DNA from: Flavobacteriales bacterium
GTDB lineage: Bacteria > Bacteroidota > Bacteroidia > Flavobacteriales_D > Sanyastnellaceae
DNA: 64,000 nucleotides
Direction: 5' to 3'
Assembly (NCBI GenBank): GCA_947456965.1
Contig: CANGTU010000006.1
Coordinates: 16,330-80,329, forward strand
In this document: positions 37,208-45,192 of the stretch, piece by piece
How the letters are laid out: each line of letters begins with the position of its first letter
How positions within the stretch are numbered: the stretch's first letter is position 1
Translations under genes and position numbers: made by a program
Notes under the pieces: generated by a model
Told to the model about the DNA's origin: nothing
Database searches by the model: none
Seen by the model: the letters and a program-made list of their open reading frames with translations, nothing else

Positions 37208-38832
37208 ACCAATTCCATTGTTTTTTTTCGCGCAGCCATAGCATGGCTGGAGAATTTTTCGTGATGCTCCAGCCCGGTGATTTCAAAATGTCCGCCACCA
37301 AGGTTATAGTCTTCCATATACCTGTGGAGGTTTTCCATCACGGTATGATCCACCAGTTGTGAATCGGAAAAGTCAACGATGATATGTCCGTTACGAGGCA
37401 GACGGTCCAATGATTTCTTAAGTAAAATGAAATTACTGAATACAGCTGAATGGCGGACGTCCACAAGATACTGGTTGGCATCAGGGTTCTCATTGACGCT
37501 GAACAAGGGCTTGAACATATAGCGCAAAGGAAGTCCGTTGATCATGTGCATGATCAATTTGATCACGATGCCGGCCCCAATACCCAGCAGAAGATCTGTG
37601 GTGAGAGTCACTACAATGGTGCTCAGAAAGATGAGGAGTTGTTCTTTTCCGATTTTGAAAGTCTTGTAGAACTCTCTGGGAGAGGCCAGCCGGTAGCCTG
37701 TATAGATCAGCATAGCCGCAAGTGCGGCCAAGGGAATCTGGTGAATAAGAGAAGGGAAAAACGCTACAAATACCAACAGAAAGAAACCATGGAATACATT
37801 GGACCACCATGTGCGTGCGCCATTGTTGATGTTGGCCGAACTTCTCACGATCTCGGAAATCATGGGGAGTCCACCTGCCAGTCCTGCCAAGGTATTGCCT
37901 ACGCCAACACCAAGGAGGTCGCGGTTCATGTCTGACTTCCTGCGCCATGGATCGAGTGAGTCAATGGCTTTTGTACTAAGCAGAGATTCCAGACTACCTA
38001 CCAAAGCAAACATGATGATGAATTTGATGGACGTGCCTGATGTGAGTTGCGAGAAGTCCGGGAAGGTCAGCGCGGCTGCGAGGTTGTCTGGCAATGTGAC
38101 CAGGTACCGCGGTCCGATGGAGTATTCGTGATCATTCAGAAACAGATACTTGTGCTCAGTCCCGAGCTGGAACAGGTGCCCCAGCGGAATCGCTACAAGA
38201 ATGACAACCAGCGGAGCGGGGATCATCCGGATGTACTTATTCCTGAACAATGGCAGTATAAAAAGGATGATCAGACTCAGCAATCCGATTATGGCGATCT
38301 CAGGATTCATCGTGCTGATGCTGTGAGGTATCCCTGCCAGCAGCTGGATGGGTTGAGTTGCTTCGGGCTTCACGCCCATGAGGGTATGTATCTGCTTGGA
38401 TGCGATGATGATGCCGATGGCAGCGAGCATGCCATGCACAGCGGCAGAGGGAAAGAAGTCGCTGAGGATACCCGACCGAAGTAAGCCGAATATGATTTGC
38501 AGTACACCTGCCGCTACGATAGCCGCCAGAGCGAGCTTGTATCCCCGTGCTGGATCTCCCTGACCGAGTTCTTCAACGGCGCCTAGCGCGATCACGATCA
38601 GTCCGGCCGCCGGACCCTTGATCGTGAGTTGAGAGCCCCGGAAGAAGCTGACGATGATGCCACCGATAATGGCAGTGAAAATGCCTGCCACCGGAGGAAA
38701 ACCGCTGGCCATGGATATGCCCAGACAAAGGGGCAGTGCAATGAGGAAGACAAGAAATCCGGATAGCATATCGGATTTCCAGTTTTCGCGGAGTCCTCGG
38801 AGTCCGCTGATGGGGGTGTTGGTCATGGACAT
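37204..38832 (-). CDS. SulP family anion transporter with C-terminal STAS-like domain
   Basis: The 542-residue inner-membrane transporter of the SLC26/SulP family (sulfate, bicarbonate or other anions) has the core fold signature LIALPLCLGISMASGFPP, KGPAAGLIVIALGAVE and EIVRSSANINNGART in the middle. The C-terminal ~95 residues (GHIIVDFSDSQLVDHTVMEN) resemble a STAS domain. It lies 26 bp after dabB and overlaps DUF2490, so the three genes are almost surely co-transcribed. Context with DabA/DabB suggests bicarbonate as substrate, similar in idea to cyanobacterial BicA, but sulfate cannot be excluded. Confidence 0.93.
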   Translation of the reverse strand: MSMTNTPISGLRGLRENWKSDMLSGFLVFLIALPLCLGISMASGFPPVAGIFTAIIGGIIVSFFRGSQLTIKGPAAGLIVIALGAVEELGQGDPARGYKLALAAIVAAGVLQIIFGLLRSGILSDFFPSAAVHGMLAAIGIIIASKQIHTLMGVKPEATQPIQLLAGIPHSISTMNPEIAIIGLLSLIILFILPLFRNKYIRMIPAPLVVILVAIPLGHLFQLGTEHKYLFLNDHEYSIGPRYLVTLPDNLAAALTFPDFSQLTSGTSIKFIIMFALVGSLESLLSTKAIDSLDPWRRKSDMNRDLLGVGVGNTLAGLAGGLPMISEIVRSSANINNGARTWWSNVFHGFFLLVFVAFFPSLIHQIPLAALAAMLIYTGYRLASPREFYKTFKIGKEQLLIFLSTIVVTLTTDLLLGIGAGIVIKLIMHMINGLPLRYMFKPLFSVNENPDANQYLVDVRHSAVFSNFILLKKSLDRLPRNGHIIVDFSDSQLVDHTVMENLHRYMEDYNLGGGHFEITGLEHHEKFSSHAMAARKKTMELV

Positions 38833-38858
38833 GGGGTAATGGGTTTAATGCGCTCTGT

Positions 38859-40736
38859 TCAGGATGCGCGCAGTGAAGATGGATGATCAGTTTTGTAATG
38901 CGGCCCTAGGAAAAGCCGCGCATAGACCCGGATCAGGGCAATGCCACTGAGCACAAAGCCCAGCGCGATGGCAAAGGCGAGGAAGTACTGGGTTTCGTGG
39001 ACATGGCTGAAGATGACGTCTTCGCCGATAAAGGTGCTTGTGATCGGGAAGCCCATCACGCCAAGGGCACTCAGGAGAAAGATAAAGGCTTGCAGCGGAT
39101 AGGCATAGGAAAGCCCATAGTAAGCATTGAGGTTGAAAGCGTCAGGTTCTTTTCTTCGTATCCAAAAGAGTGTAACGTATCCTGTGGCCCCGCTGATGGC
39201 CACCCCCGAGAGGTAAAGCACCGTATGATCCGCATCAAAATGCTCATTGAACGAAACGGACAGGGCCATCCACAAATGATTCATGATGACCAGCGACCAG
39301 GCGAGAAAGGGACTTCGTCGCTCTGAAAAGGCCTTCAGTACCATCAGCAGACCTGCGGCAGAAGCGGCTATGGGAATAACCTCTGCCATCAGCTCCGGCA
39401 GTAGCGAACGGTTGAGCAGAAGCAATACCAGCAGGAAGTAAAGCGGCAGAACCACAAGCAGAAGGAGCCGCATACCCAGAAAGTCAAGCTCATGTCCGAG
39501 GTACTTGAATGGCCTGAATGCGTAGCGGTTCATGATGCCGTCGAGGTTCCATTCCCTCAGGGAAAGAACATACAGTGAACTGCCAAAGCCGACAGGCATG
39601 CGCTCTTCACCTGATGTGCGGTGTGGATTAAAATGATAAAATTGATCTCGGATGAGATAGCTCACCAAGGAAGGGGATACGAGCAATTGATAAGTTCGCA
39701 GAAAGGCATTGCCCATGAAATGCAGGAGTGCGAGACCATGCCAGCCTGCTGCAATCTCAATGAAGATGAGTCCGATCTGGCTGATGGATGAATAGGCAAT
39801 CTTGCTCTTGATGCTGGATTGCACACGTGCAATCGTGAAGCTGATGAACGCAGTAAGAAGACCAATGAAGCCAATAAGAAAACGCACGCTGGTTTGCTCT
39901 GACCAGAACGGAAAGGTCCGGATAAGCAGAAAGGCTCCAACGTGAACGGACAGTGATCCATAAAAAATTGCACTTGACGGCGTAGGGCCCTCCATCGCCC
40001 GAGGCAGCCATGACGAGAAGGGAAATTGCGCTGATTTGGCCATAGCCGGTATGAGGATCATAAGGGAGATGAATATCCCGGTTTCCGTGTGTGCCAGAAG
40101 ATGTTCATGCACCAGCTGCGACTGGTTGAGCTTGCTGAAGGTGATGTTTTCGTGCCACAGGTGATGGCTGGCCCACATGGCCAGAAACAAACCCACATCA
40201 CCGATCCGGTAGATGGAAAACACCCGCACTGCATTGCGCACGGGCAAATACCGGTCGCGGTAAAAGGCGATCAGCAAAAAGGATGAAATCCCCAGGATTT
40301 CCCAACCGATGAATAAGGTTTCGAAGTTGCCCGCGAGAATGGTGAAGTTGAATCCGGAATAGAAAAACAGCACGGTGTTGAAGAACCGCTTGTAACCGGG
40401 CTCCCTGTGCATATAATACTTGCTGAAGCGCGTGATGACGAAAGTGAGCAATGCCCCTGTGAAGAGGAAGACGGCACCTGTGCGGTCAAAGTAGAAATCG
40501 AGGACAAAGGCATATCCATCGGTCTGGTAGAGTGCAAACTCCTCCAGATTCACAGCGGGAACCTGCAGGGAATTCCGGTAGGCCAGAAAAAAAACAATTC
40601 CTGCGAGATTCAAAGAGGCCGTTGCAAATGCAACATGCGAAATGGCTGTCTCGAACCGCGCCGGAATGATCAGGCTGCATAGAAACCCGATGACCGGTGC
40701 CAGAATAAAGAATGGTATGAGGGATTGGAGATCCAT
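38859..40736 (-). CDS. dabB: DabB, proton-conducting membrane subunit of the Dab carbon transporter
   Basis: The 625-residue multi-span protein of the NuoL/MrpA antiporter-like family has FIGWEILGISSFLLI with the trans-membrane Glu and AMAKSAQFPFSSWLPRAMEG with the conserved Lys, both needed for proton movement in complex I-type subunits. The gene starts 2 bp after dabA, and no other complex I genes are nearby, so this is the DabB partner and not NuoL. In characterised Dab systems the proton flux through DabB is thought to drive one-way CO2 hydration on DabA. Confidence 0.9.
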   Translation of the reverse strand: MDLQSLIPFFILAPVIGFLCSLIIPARFETAISHVAFATASLNLAGIVFFLAYRNSLQVPAVNLEEFALYQTDGYAFVLDFYFDRTGAVFLFTGALLTFVITRFSKYYMHREPGYKRFFNTVLFFYSGFNFTILAGNFETLFIGWEILGISSFLLIAFYRDRYLPVRNAVRVFSIYRIGDVGLFLAMWASHHLWHENITFSKLNQSQLVHEHLLAHTETGIFISLMILIPAMAKSAQFPFSSWLPRAMEGPTPSSAIFYGSLSVHVGAFLLIRTFPFWSEQTSVRFLIGFIGLLTAFISFTIARVQSSIKSKIAYSSISQIGLIFIEIAAGWHGLALLHFMGNAFLRTYQLLVSPSLVSYLIRDQFYHFNPHRTSGEERMPVGFGSSLYVLSLREWNLDGIMNRYAFRPFKYLGHELDFLGMRLLLLVVLPLYFLLVLLLLNRSLLPELMAEVIPIAASAAGLLMVLKAFSERRSPFLAWSLVIMNHLWMALSVSFNEHFDADHTVLYLSGVAISGATGYVTLFWIRRKEPDAFNLNAYYGLSYAYPLQAFIFLLSALGVMGFPITSTFIGEDVIFSHVHETQYFLAFAIALGFVLSGIALIRVYARLFLGPHYKTDHPSSLRAS

Positions 40737-40738
40737 GG

Positions 40739-43231
40739 CTATTTCAGGATGTAAACGGGTAAGTCTTGTTCAGTGAATTCATCCAGATCAAGTACATCCC
40801 GGATGACGGGAAGACACTGGGTAAGGGGCGTATATTCTTCAAACTGTTCTCCATTGTAGCGCCATGCTGAATGATTCTTCGGGTCAACAGCTACCAGGTT
40901 TATCCAGCCATTGCCATACCATTCCATCAACCTGTCGGTACGGGAGATGACTTGAAGTACTACCTCGGGAGCATGTTCTACAACCACAAGCAAACGCAAG
41001 GGAGTGTGCATTTCAATCATCTGCGAGGGAAGTCCAGGCCGGAGGTCTCCGTCTGTTCCATTGGCAACTCCCACCAGGCCTACTACGTTGTGCGGCAACT
41101 TGCTTCCGGAACCAAGCCGGGCATTGTCCATTCTGGAAAAGAAATACTCCAGGTTGATGCCTCCGCATACCGGGGTTACTGCTCCGAGAATGGCTGCGAG
41201 GTGTTTTCCATCTGGGTCCATGCCGTAGTGGTAGGAGTTTAGAAATGCCCGCCGGTCGAGATACAGGTGACGGCTGAATGTGCGGCTGCCCACAATGCAC
41301 AGGGCATTGGTGGCATGGTTGAGCTCTGGCCTGGGCTCAAAAAGGGAAATGGCTCTGCGGCTGACCTTCCGGTGTACATGCCTGGATGGAGAGGAGGAGC
41401 GAACGAGAAGAAATCGTCGGGAGCGCTCCTTCGCATTGTCGGATAGTGCCAGATCCATGCTCGCCTGATAGGTACCGTGAAGCTGACGCTGGGTTTCTGT
41501 CAATTGGTCGAGGTCATAGAATTGGAATGAATCCACGGTGGTATCATGCAGGCCGGCCACAAACCGGGTCTTGTCGTTGATGTATATCCCTCTTGTCATC
41601 AGGATCTGCCTGACCTCAGGATGGTTGGCCATATGGGCAAATACCCGGGCATTCACACTGCCCGGGCGTCCGCTGCATGCACCACAGTCATAGCCGGCAT
41701 AGTAGGTGTTGTTGATGCTGCTCGCCCCATGTCCCATCACATAGATCAGGGGGGCAAATGCTTTGACCAGACCGATGGATCGCAGAAGTTCCTCTGCACG
41801 CAAGGCCATTTCTTCCGGCGTGTACCCGATCTGGAGTCCTTCGGATGAAAATGCTCCGTGCTCGTGTTCAATAGTCAGACGGCCCGCCGGATCCATGTGC
41901 GCCGATGAAGTGACCATCAGTTTGTTTTCCCGGGGAAAGAGCACCTGGATAATCAACCGGGTGGCCGCCATAAATCCCATGGTCTGGGATACGAGCCATC
42001 CACCCAGAAGTCCATGTCCATGACGGGTTTCCAAACGGTCCTGTGCATGCCGGTGGCTGGCCTCCTGCTCCTCAATCAGGTGGCGCGGTGTGACCGGAGC
42101 AGGGCATACTTTCGTGTGAAACTTGCTGTGCTCAGGCCTGAAGTAGAAATCGCCCTGAAAGAACCCCGGTGTGCCATAGGTCTGGCAGTCAGGAATGTGC
42201 TTCTCGATGTGCCTGCGAATGGAACACTCGCGGTCATCAATACAAAAGATGGCTTGAAAGGAAGCGCCTGATGTGGCCACGCAACGGTGCTCCTGAGCGG
42301 TCAGTCCGCAGATGACCTGATCGTAGTAGCTCCACTCCAAGGCCTCCTGCCAGGTGGCGAGCACTTCGTCTGACTCGCTCACAGTAACCGGTGCAAAGAG
42401 CTCTTCAACCTGTGATGCCAACTCTCCAAGTGCCCTCCTGTGCGCGCCGAATCTGCTATCCAGGGCATCAAGTTCAAGGTACAGCTCAACCATCACGAGA
42501 TCGTACAGACTAAGTCTGCGACTGTCTAACAGTGAATCAGGCTGTCGCTCGATTATACATGCCATACCCGACCATCCCGGATGGGCAAACTGCTGATCAA
42601 AGAGGTATCGCTCATGGAGCGCCTGATCTCCTGCAATCTGCCTCAGCAATTCTCCCAAACTCCATGTCCCGCGAATGAACTGGTCACGTACAAACTCACT
42701 TCTGAAAAGGGATACTTTCGACTCCTGTTCCAATGTGCGAACGGCAGTGAGAAACCCGGAATGAACATGTGGAAACTGCCAGATGGCAATGCCCTGATCG
42801 GTATACGAAGCGAGCAACCGAAACAGAACTGGATGTACCTCTTTATCGAGGTTGATTCTGAAACATGATTTCCATTGATCGCGCAGCGCACCGATGCGCA
42901 CATGGCGGTTCGCATTATAGTCTTTTTGTGTGAGCATGTGCTCGGCGTGAATCCAATTGCCAAGACGCTTTGATGCAATGGATTGCAGAATATCTCGTCG
43001 GATCACGCCGTCTCTATACAACTGCCGGTACTCACCAAGCAAGAGCCGGGTATGATAGCCAAAGCGAGCCTCCGATTCTGCACAGGCGAGATGAAACGGT
43101 CGTGCCTGCGAGGCGTGGAGGGGATTATGATGTATAAAGTCTTTAAGAGGCGCCTGAGAGGGAAGATAGTGCTTCAGACGGTGAAGCAATTCCTCGTCCT
43201 CATGCGATACAACATGTGCTGTCATCACCAT
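40739..43231 (-). CDS. dabA: DabA, inorganic carbon transporter catalytic subunit (DUF2309)
   Basis: The 830-residue peripheral protein of the UPF0753/DUF2309 family carries a zinc site like that of beta-carbonic anhydrases. The proposed ligands are visible: Cys330 and Asp332 in FCIDDRECS, His501 in MGHGASS and Cys516 in YDCGACSG; the 15-residue gap between His and the second Cys equals that in Halothiobacillus DabA. With DabB it converts CO2 to bicarbonate in the cytosol using the proton gradient. It is preceded by a small exported protein and followed by dabB, a SulP gene and DUF2490. Confidence 0.94.
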   Translation of the reverse strand: MVMTAHVVSHEDEELLHRLKHYLPSQAPLKDFIHHNPLHASQARPFHLACAESEARFGYHTRLLLGEYRQLYRDGVIRRDILQSIASKRLGNWIHAEHMLTQKDYNANRHVRIGALRDQWKSCFRINLDKEVHPVLFRLLASYTDQGIAIWQFPHVHSGFLTAVRTLEQESKVSLFRSEFVRDQFIRGTWSLGELLRQIAGDQALHERYLFDQQFAHPGWSGMACIIERQPDSLLDSRRLSLYDLVMVELYLELDALDSRFGAHRRALGELASQVEELFAPVTVSESDEVLATWQEALEWSYYDQVICGLTAQEHRCVATSGASFQAIFCIDDRECSIRRHIEKHIPDCQTYGTPGFFQGDFYFRPEHSKFHTKVCPAPVTPRHLIEEQEASHRHAQDRLETRHGHGLLGGWLVSQTMGFMAATRLIIQVLFPRENKLMVTSSAHMDPAGRLTIEHEHGAFSSEGLQIGYTPEEMALRAEELLRSIGLVKAFAPLIYVMGHGASSINNTYYAGYDCGACSGRPGSVNARVFAHMANHPEVRQILMTRGIYINDKTRFVAGLHDTTVDSFQFYDLDQLTETQRQLHGTYQASMDLALSDNAKERSRRFLLVRSSSPSRHVHRKVSRRAISLFEPRPELNHATNALCIVGSRTFSRHLYLDRRAFLNSYHYGMDPDGKHLAAILGAVTPVCGGINLEYFFSRMDNARLGSGSKLPHNVVGLVGVANGTDGDLRPGLPSQMIEMHTPLRLLVVVEHAPEVVLQVISRTDRLMEWYGNGWINLVAVDPKNHSAWRYNGEQFEEYTPLTQCLPVIRDVLDLDEFTEQDLPVYILK

Positions 43232-43320
43232 GACACAGATAAATAAGTTTGAAAATTGGAAATGCAGAGGCCGGAGTGATAAACCGGCTCATTCGGTCAG
43301 CGATTCACGCATCGCGCTGG

Positions 43321-43707
43321 TCAGGCTTGCGGACCGACCTTCAGGCAACTGAAAAGAATGAATAGCGGCCAGCTTGATGCTCTGCCCCGACCCACTTCTG
43401 AATGAAGAGGACATTGAAGGGCGAAGTCTATGGAAGCTTTTTCCGCTCTGCAGTGATATGGATCTTCTTCTTCATTGTCGGGCCCTTCCGAAGTGGCCTC
43501 GGCAACTGCTGAACCGGTTATATGAACCCCAATGCAGTGCCGATACTCTGGGTGGTCAGCAGTGGATTGTGTATCTCTCCCTGCACATGTTGATTGAAGC
43601 AGCCCCTTTGCCCCACCCGTATATAGCATCGGACTGGTGAGAAGCAACACCGCGAGAAACGGGATGATCTTGCTGCAAGTAATGCGGGAAGCGAGGTAAC
43701 GAATCAT
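43321..43707 (-). CDS. Small exported Cys-containing protein heading the dab operon
   Basis: Hypothetical 128-residue protein, not recognised. It begins with a basic stretch and a hydrophobic core (IIPFLAVLLLTSPMLYTGG), a plausible signal peptide, followed by a hydrophilic region with several cysteines, some in His-Cys pairs (EYRHCIG, PYHCRAE), and a hydrophobic piece near the end (WPLFILFSCL). A good promoter (TTG-N17-TCCGTTTG) lies 11 nt upstream, and dabA starts 90 bp downstream on the same strand. It could instead be a chance frame in a leader; no antisense gene competes for the region. Confidence 0.5.
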   Translation of the reverse strand: MIRYLASRITCSKIIPFLAVLLLTSPMLYTGGAKGLLQSTCAGRDTQSTADHPEYRHCIGVHITGSAVAEATSEGPDNEEEDPYHCRAEKASIDFALQCPLHSEVGRGRASSWPLFILFSCLKVGPQA

Positions 43708-43718
43708 ATCAGGTCATG

Positions 43719-43746
43719 CAAACGGAATCTCAGCGGAGATCGTCAA
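43719..43746 (-). promoter_or_regulatory. Promoter TTG-N17-TCCGTTTG of the dab operon
   Basis: On the minus strand TTG (43744-43746), a 17-bp spacer and TCCGTTTG (43719-43726; one mismatch to TAnnTTTG), 11 nt before the small exported protein. Confidence 0.45.
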
Positions 43747-43824
43747 CATCATCAGATTTGGCCGTGAATCTAAATGGAGCAGATGAAATGCTTTGGGGAA
43801 TAACGTTTTATTAACCCCAATGCA

Positions 43825-43843
43825 TATCCTGAGATTCAGGATA
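43825..43843. terminator. Hairpin TATCCTGA-GAT-TCAGGATA after porT
   Basis: Perfect 8-bp palindrome starting 1 nt after the porT stop codon. There is no T run, so it may be a weak terminator or an mRNA 3'-end stabiliser. Confidence 0.45.
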
Positions 43844-43844
43844 C

Positions 43845-44588
43845 TCAGCCCTCAAAGGTGATGGACACAACAAAGGCCCGCGAACGCAATCGCTCAATGG
43901 GCGCAGCAAACTGATGGGGCTCGTCTACCAGAATATTTCTCAGGCCTATGGCTGTCTTAAATTCGATGGCAAATTTGAAGTAGGGGAGGAAGAAGTCAAA
44001 TCCGCCTCCGGCCTCAACGCTGACATCGCGGTCTTGCAGCTTGATGATGATCTCCTGCGCTACGGCATTATTTACATCCTTTTGCGACTGCATGTCAATA
44101 CCATACTTGCCTCCTACGATGGCGTAGGCGGCGAAGTTCCCGGTGCGGTTGGTCCGGAACTTTGCCAGCAAGGGGAATTCAAGCCAAACGGATTCGGTTC
44201 GTTTGAGGTAAGTCTCTGTTGTGCCATCGGCATTCAGAAATCTGTAATTGAGCCCGCGATCCTGAAATGAGAGTCCGGGCACAAACCGGAAATTGATATT
44301 CTTACTCAGATTGTAACTAGCCAGCAAGGCCAGATTGAATCCTGCCTGTGGCACATTGTCAATACCAAGCAGGGAATCCCCGAACGTGAAGTCGGGCTTG
44401 TAGTCAATGAAGAAGGACGAGGTGTTGGATGAAAGCAGAAATCCGAAGTGCAACCAATAGCTGTCAAACCGCTCAAGGTTTCGCTGTCCCTTAATACGCT
44501 GTCCGAGCGCTTCAGGTGAGCCGCCAAACATGATGAGGCAGCAGGCCGCCGCAGCTATCCATATCCTGAACCGGGAATGAGGGAACAT
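43845..44588 (-). CDS. porT: PorT family T9SS protein
   Basis: The 247-residue outer-membrane beta-barrel protein of the PorT/SprT family is required in Porphyromonas and Flavobacterium for type IX secretion. A signal peptide ends near GGSPEALGQ. Family segments: YWLHFGFLLSSNTSSF, LLASYNLSKNINFRFVPGLS, FQDRGLNYRF, WLEFPLLAKFRT, AYAIVGGKYGIDM, GGGFDFFLPYFKFAIEFK and the final FVVSITFEG. It fits well with the many T9SS cargo genes here. A TACCTTTG box lies 5 nt before the ATG, next to a palindrome. Confidence 0.88.
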   Translation of the reverse strand: MFPHSRFRIWIAAAACCLIMFGGSPEALGQRIKGQRNLERFDSYWLHFGFLLSSNTSSFFIDYKPDFTFGDSLLGIDNVPQAGFNLALLASYNLSKNINFRFVPGLSFQDRGLNYRFLNADGTTETYLKRTESVWLEFPLLAKFRTNRTGNFAAYAIVGGKYGIDMQSQKDVNNAVAQEIIIKLQDRDVSVEAGGGFDFFLPYFKFAIEFKTAIGLRNILVDEPHQFAAPIERLRSRAFVVSITFEG

Positions 44589-44593
44589 CGCGT

Positions 44594-44601
44594 CAAAGGT
44601 A
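44594..44601 (-). promoter_or_regulatory. -7 box TACCTTTG for porT
   Basis: Perfect TAnnTTTG, 5 nt from the porT ATG, predicting a leaderless or nearly leaderless mRNA. Confidence 0.5.
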
Positions 44602-44621
44602 CTGCAACCGCTCGGGTGCAG
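44602..44621. promoter_or_regulatory. Palindrome CTGCAACCG-CT-CGGGTGCAG at the porT promoter
   Basis: 9-bp arms with one mismatch, directly abutting the upstream edge of the porT -7 box. The core ACCGCTCGG equals that of the palindrome at 23506-23523, which has the same position relative to its box. It could also be a terminator hairpin for the upstream gene, which ends at 44624. Confidence 0.4.
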
Positions 44622-44623
44622 TT

Positions 44624-45184
44624 TTATTGTGGGGGTGACCGGCGGATGAACTGACGGAAGACAAATGCGGCCAGAAAGGAATAGGCGAGGGCTGTGAGGA
44701 TCAATCCGATGACCGATGAGCTGACTACGAACCCCGGACTGGTCATGAGGTCGGTCCGGTCATTGGCGGCTTCCAACAGGTCCTCCGGACTGAGGGTGCG
44801 AAGGGCGGCATTTTCACTCCGGATGCGCTCCAGTGCCGCGGGATCAGAAACGAGTGCGGCATTGGCAGCGCGATCCCGGTCTCGGCGTAATGTGAGCTCC
44901 GGACTGATGCCATAGTAGTGAACGGCAATCAGGATGGAGGCTGCCACCACATAGCGCATTCCGGCCGAAGCTGCAGTGCGCACATCGTCCATAAATGAAG
45001 GCCATGCCTCCATAGGCTTGCGGTAACGGGCCACCAGGGCGGTGAAGAGAACGATGAGCAAGATGAGCAGATTGGCGAGCACTCCGGCCATGCGGCCGCG
45101 CTCGATGTCATAGCCGGTGTACTCGGCTACGCCCCAGCGCCAACCCAGCCACACGCACGCAAGGATCCAGGGAAGCCAGCGCAT
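44624..45184 (-). CDS. DUF4199-like membrane protein
   Basis: Hypothetical 186-residue inner-membrane protein. Hydrophobic segments: WLPWILACVWLGWRWGV, VLANLLILLIVLFTALVA, MRYVVAASILIAVHYYGI and SSSVIGLILTALAYSFLAAF, so about four spans. A polar stretch of ~60 residues rich in Arg, Asp and Ala lies between spans three and four. The layout resembles DUF4199 proteins, common in Bacteroidota and of unknown role. It sits between rho (8 bp upstream) and porT on the same strand and may share a transcript with rho. Confidence 0.7.
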   Translation of the reverse strand: MRWLPWILACVWLGWRWGVAEYTGYDIERGRMAGVLANLLILLIVLFTALVARYRKPMEAWPSFMDDVRTAASAGMRYVVAASILIAVHYYGISPELTLRRDRDRAANAALVSDPAALERIRSENAALRTLSPEDLLEAANDRTDLMTSPGFVVSSSVIGLILTALAYSFLAAFVFRQFIRRSPPQ

Positions 45185-45192
45185 CTCAGTCC

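Noticed and set aside
38859..40736. NADH-quinone oxidoreductase subunit L (nuoL)
   Set aside because: The sequence belongs to the same superfamily, but the gene lies 2 bp after dabA with no nuo genes around, so DabB fits better.
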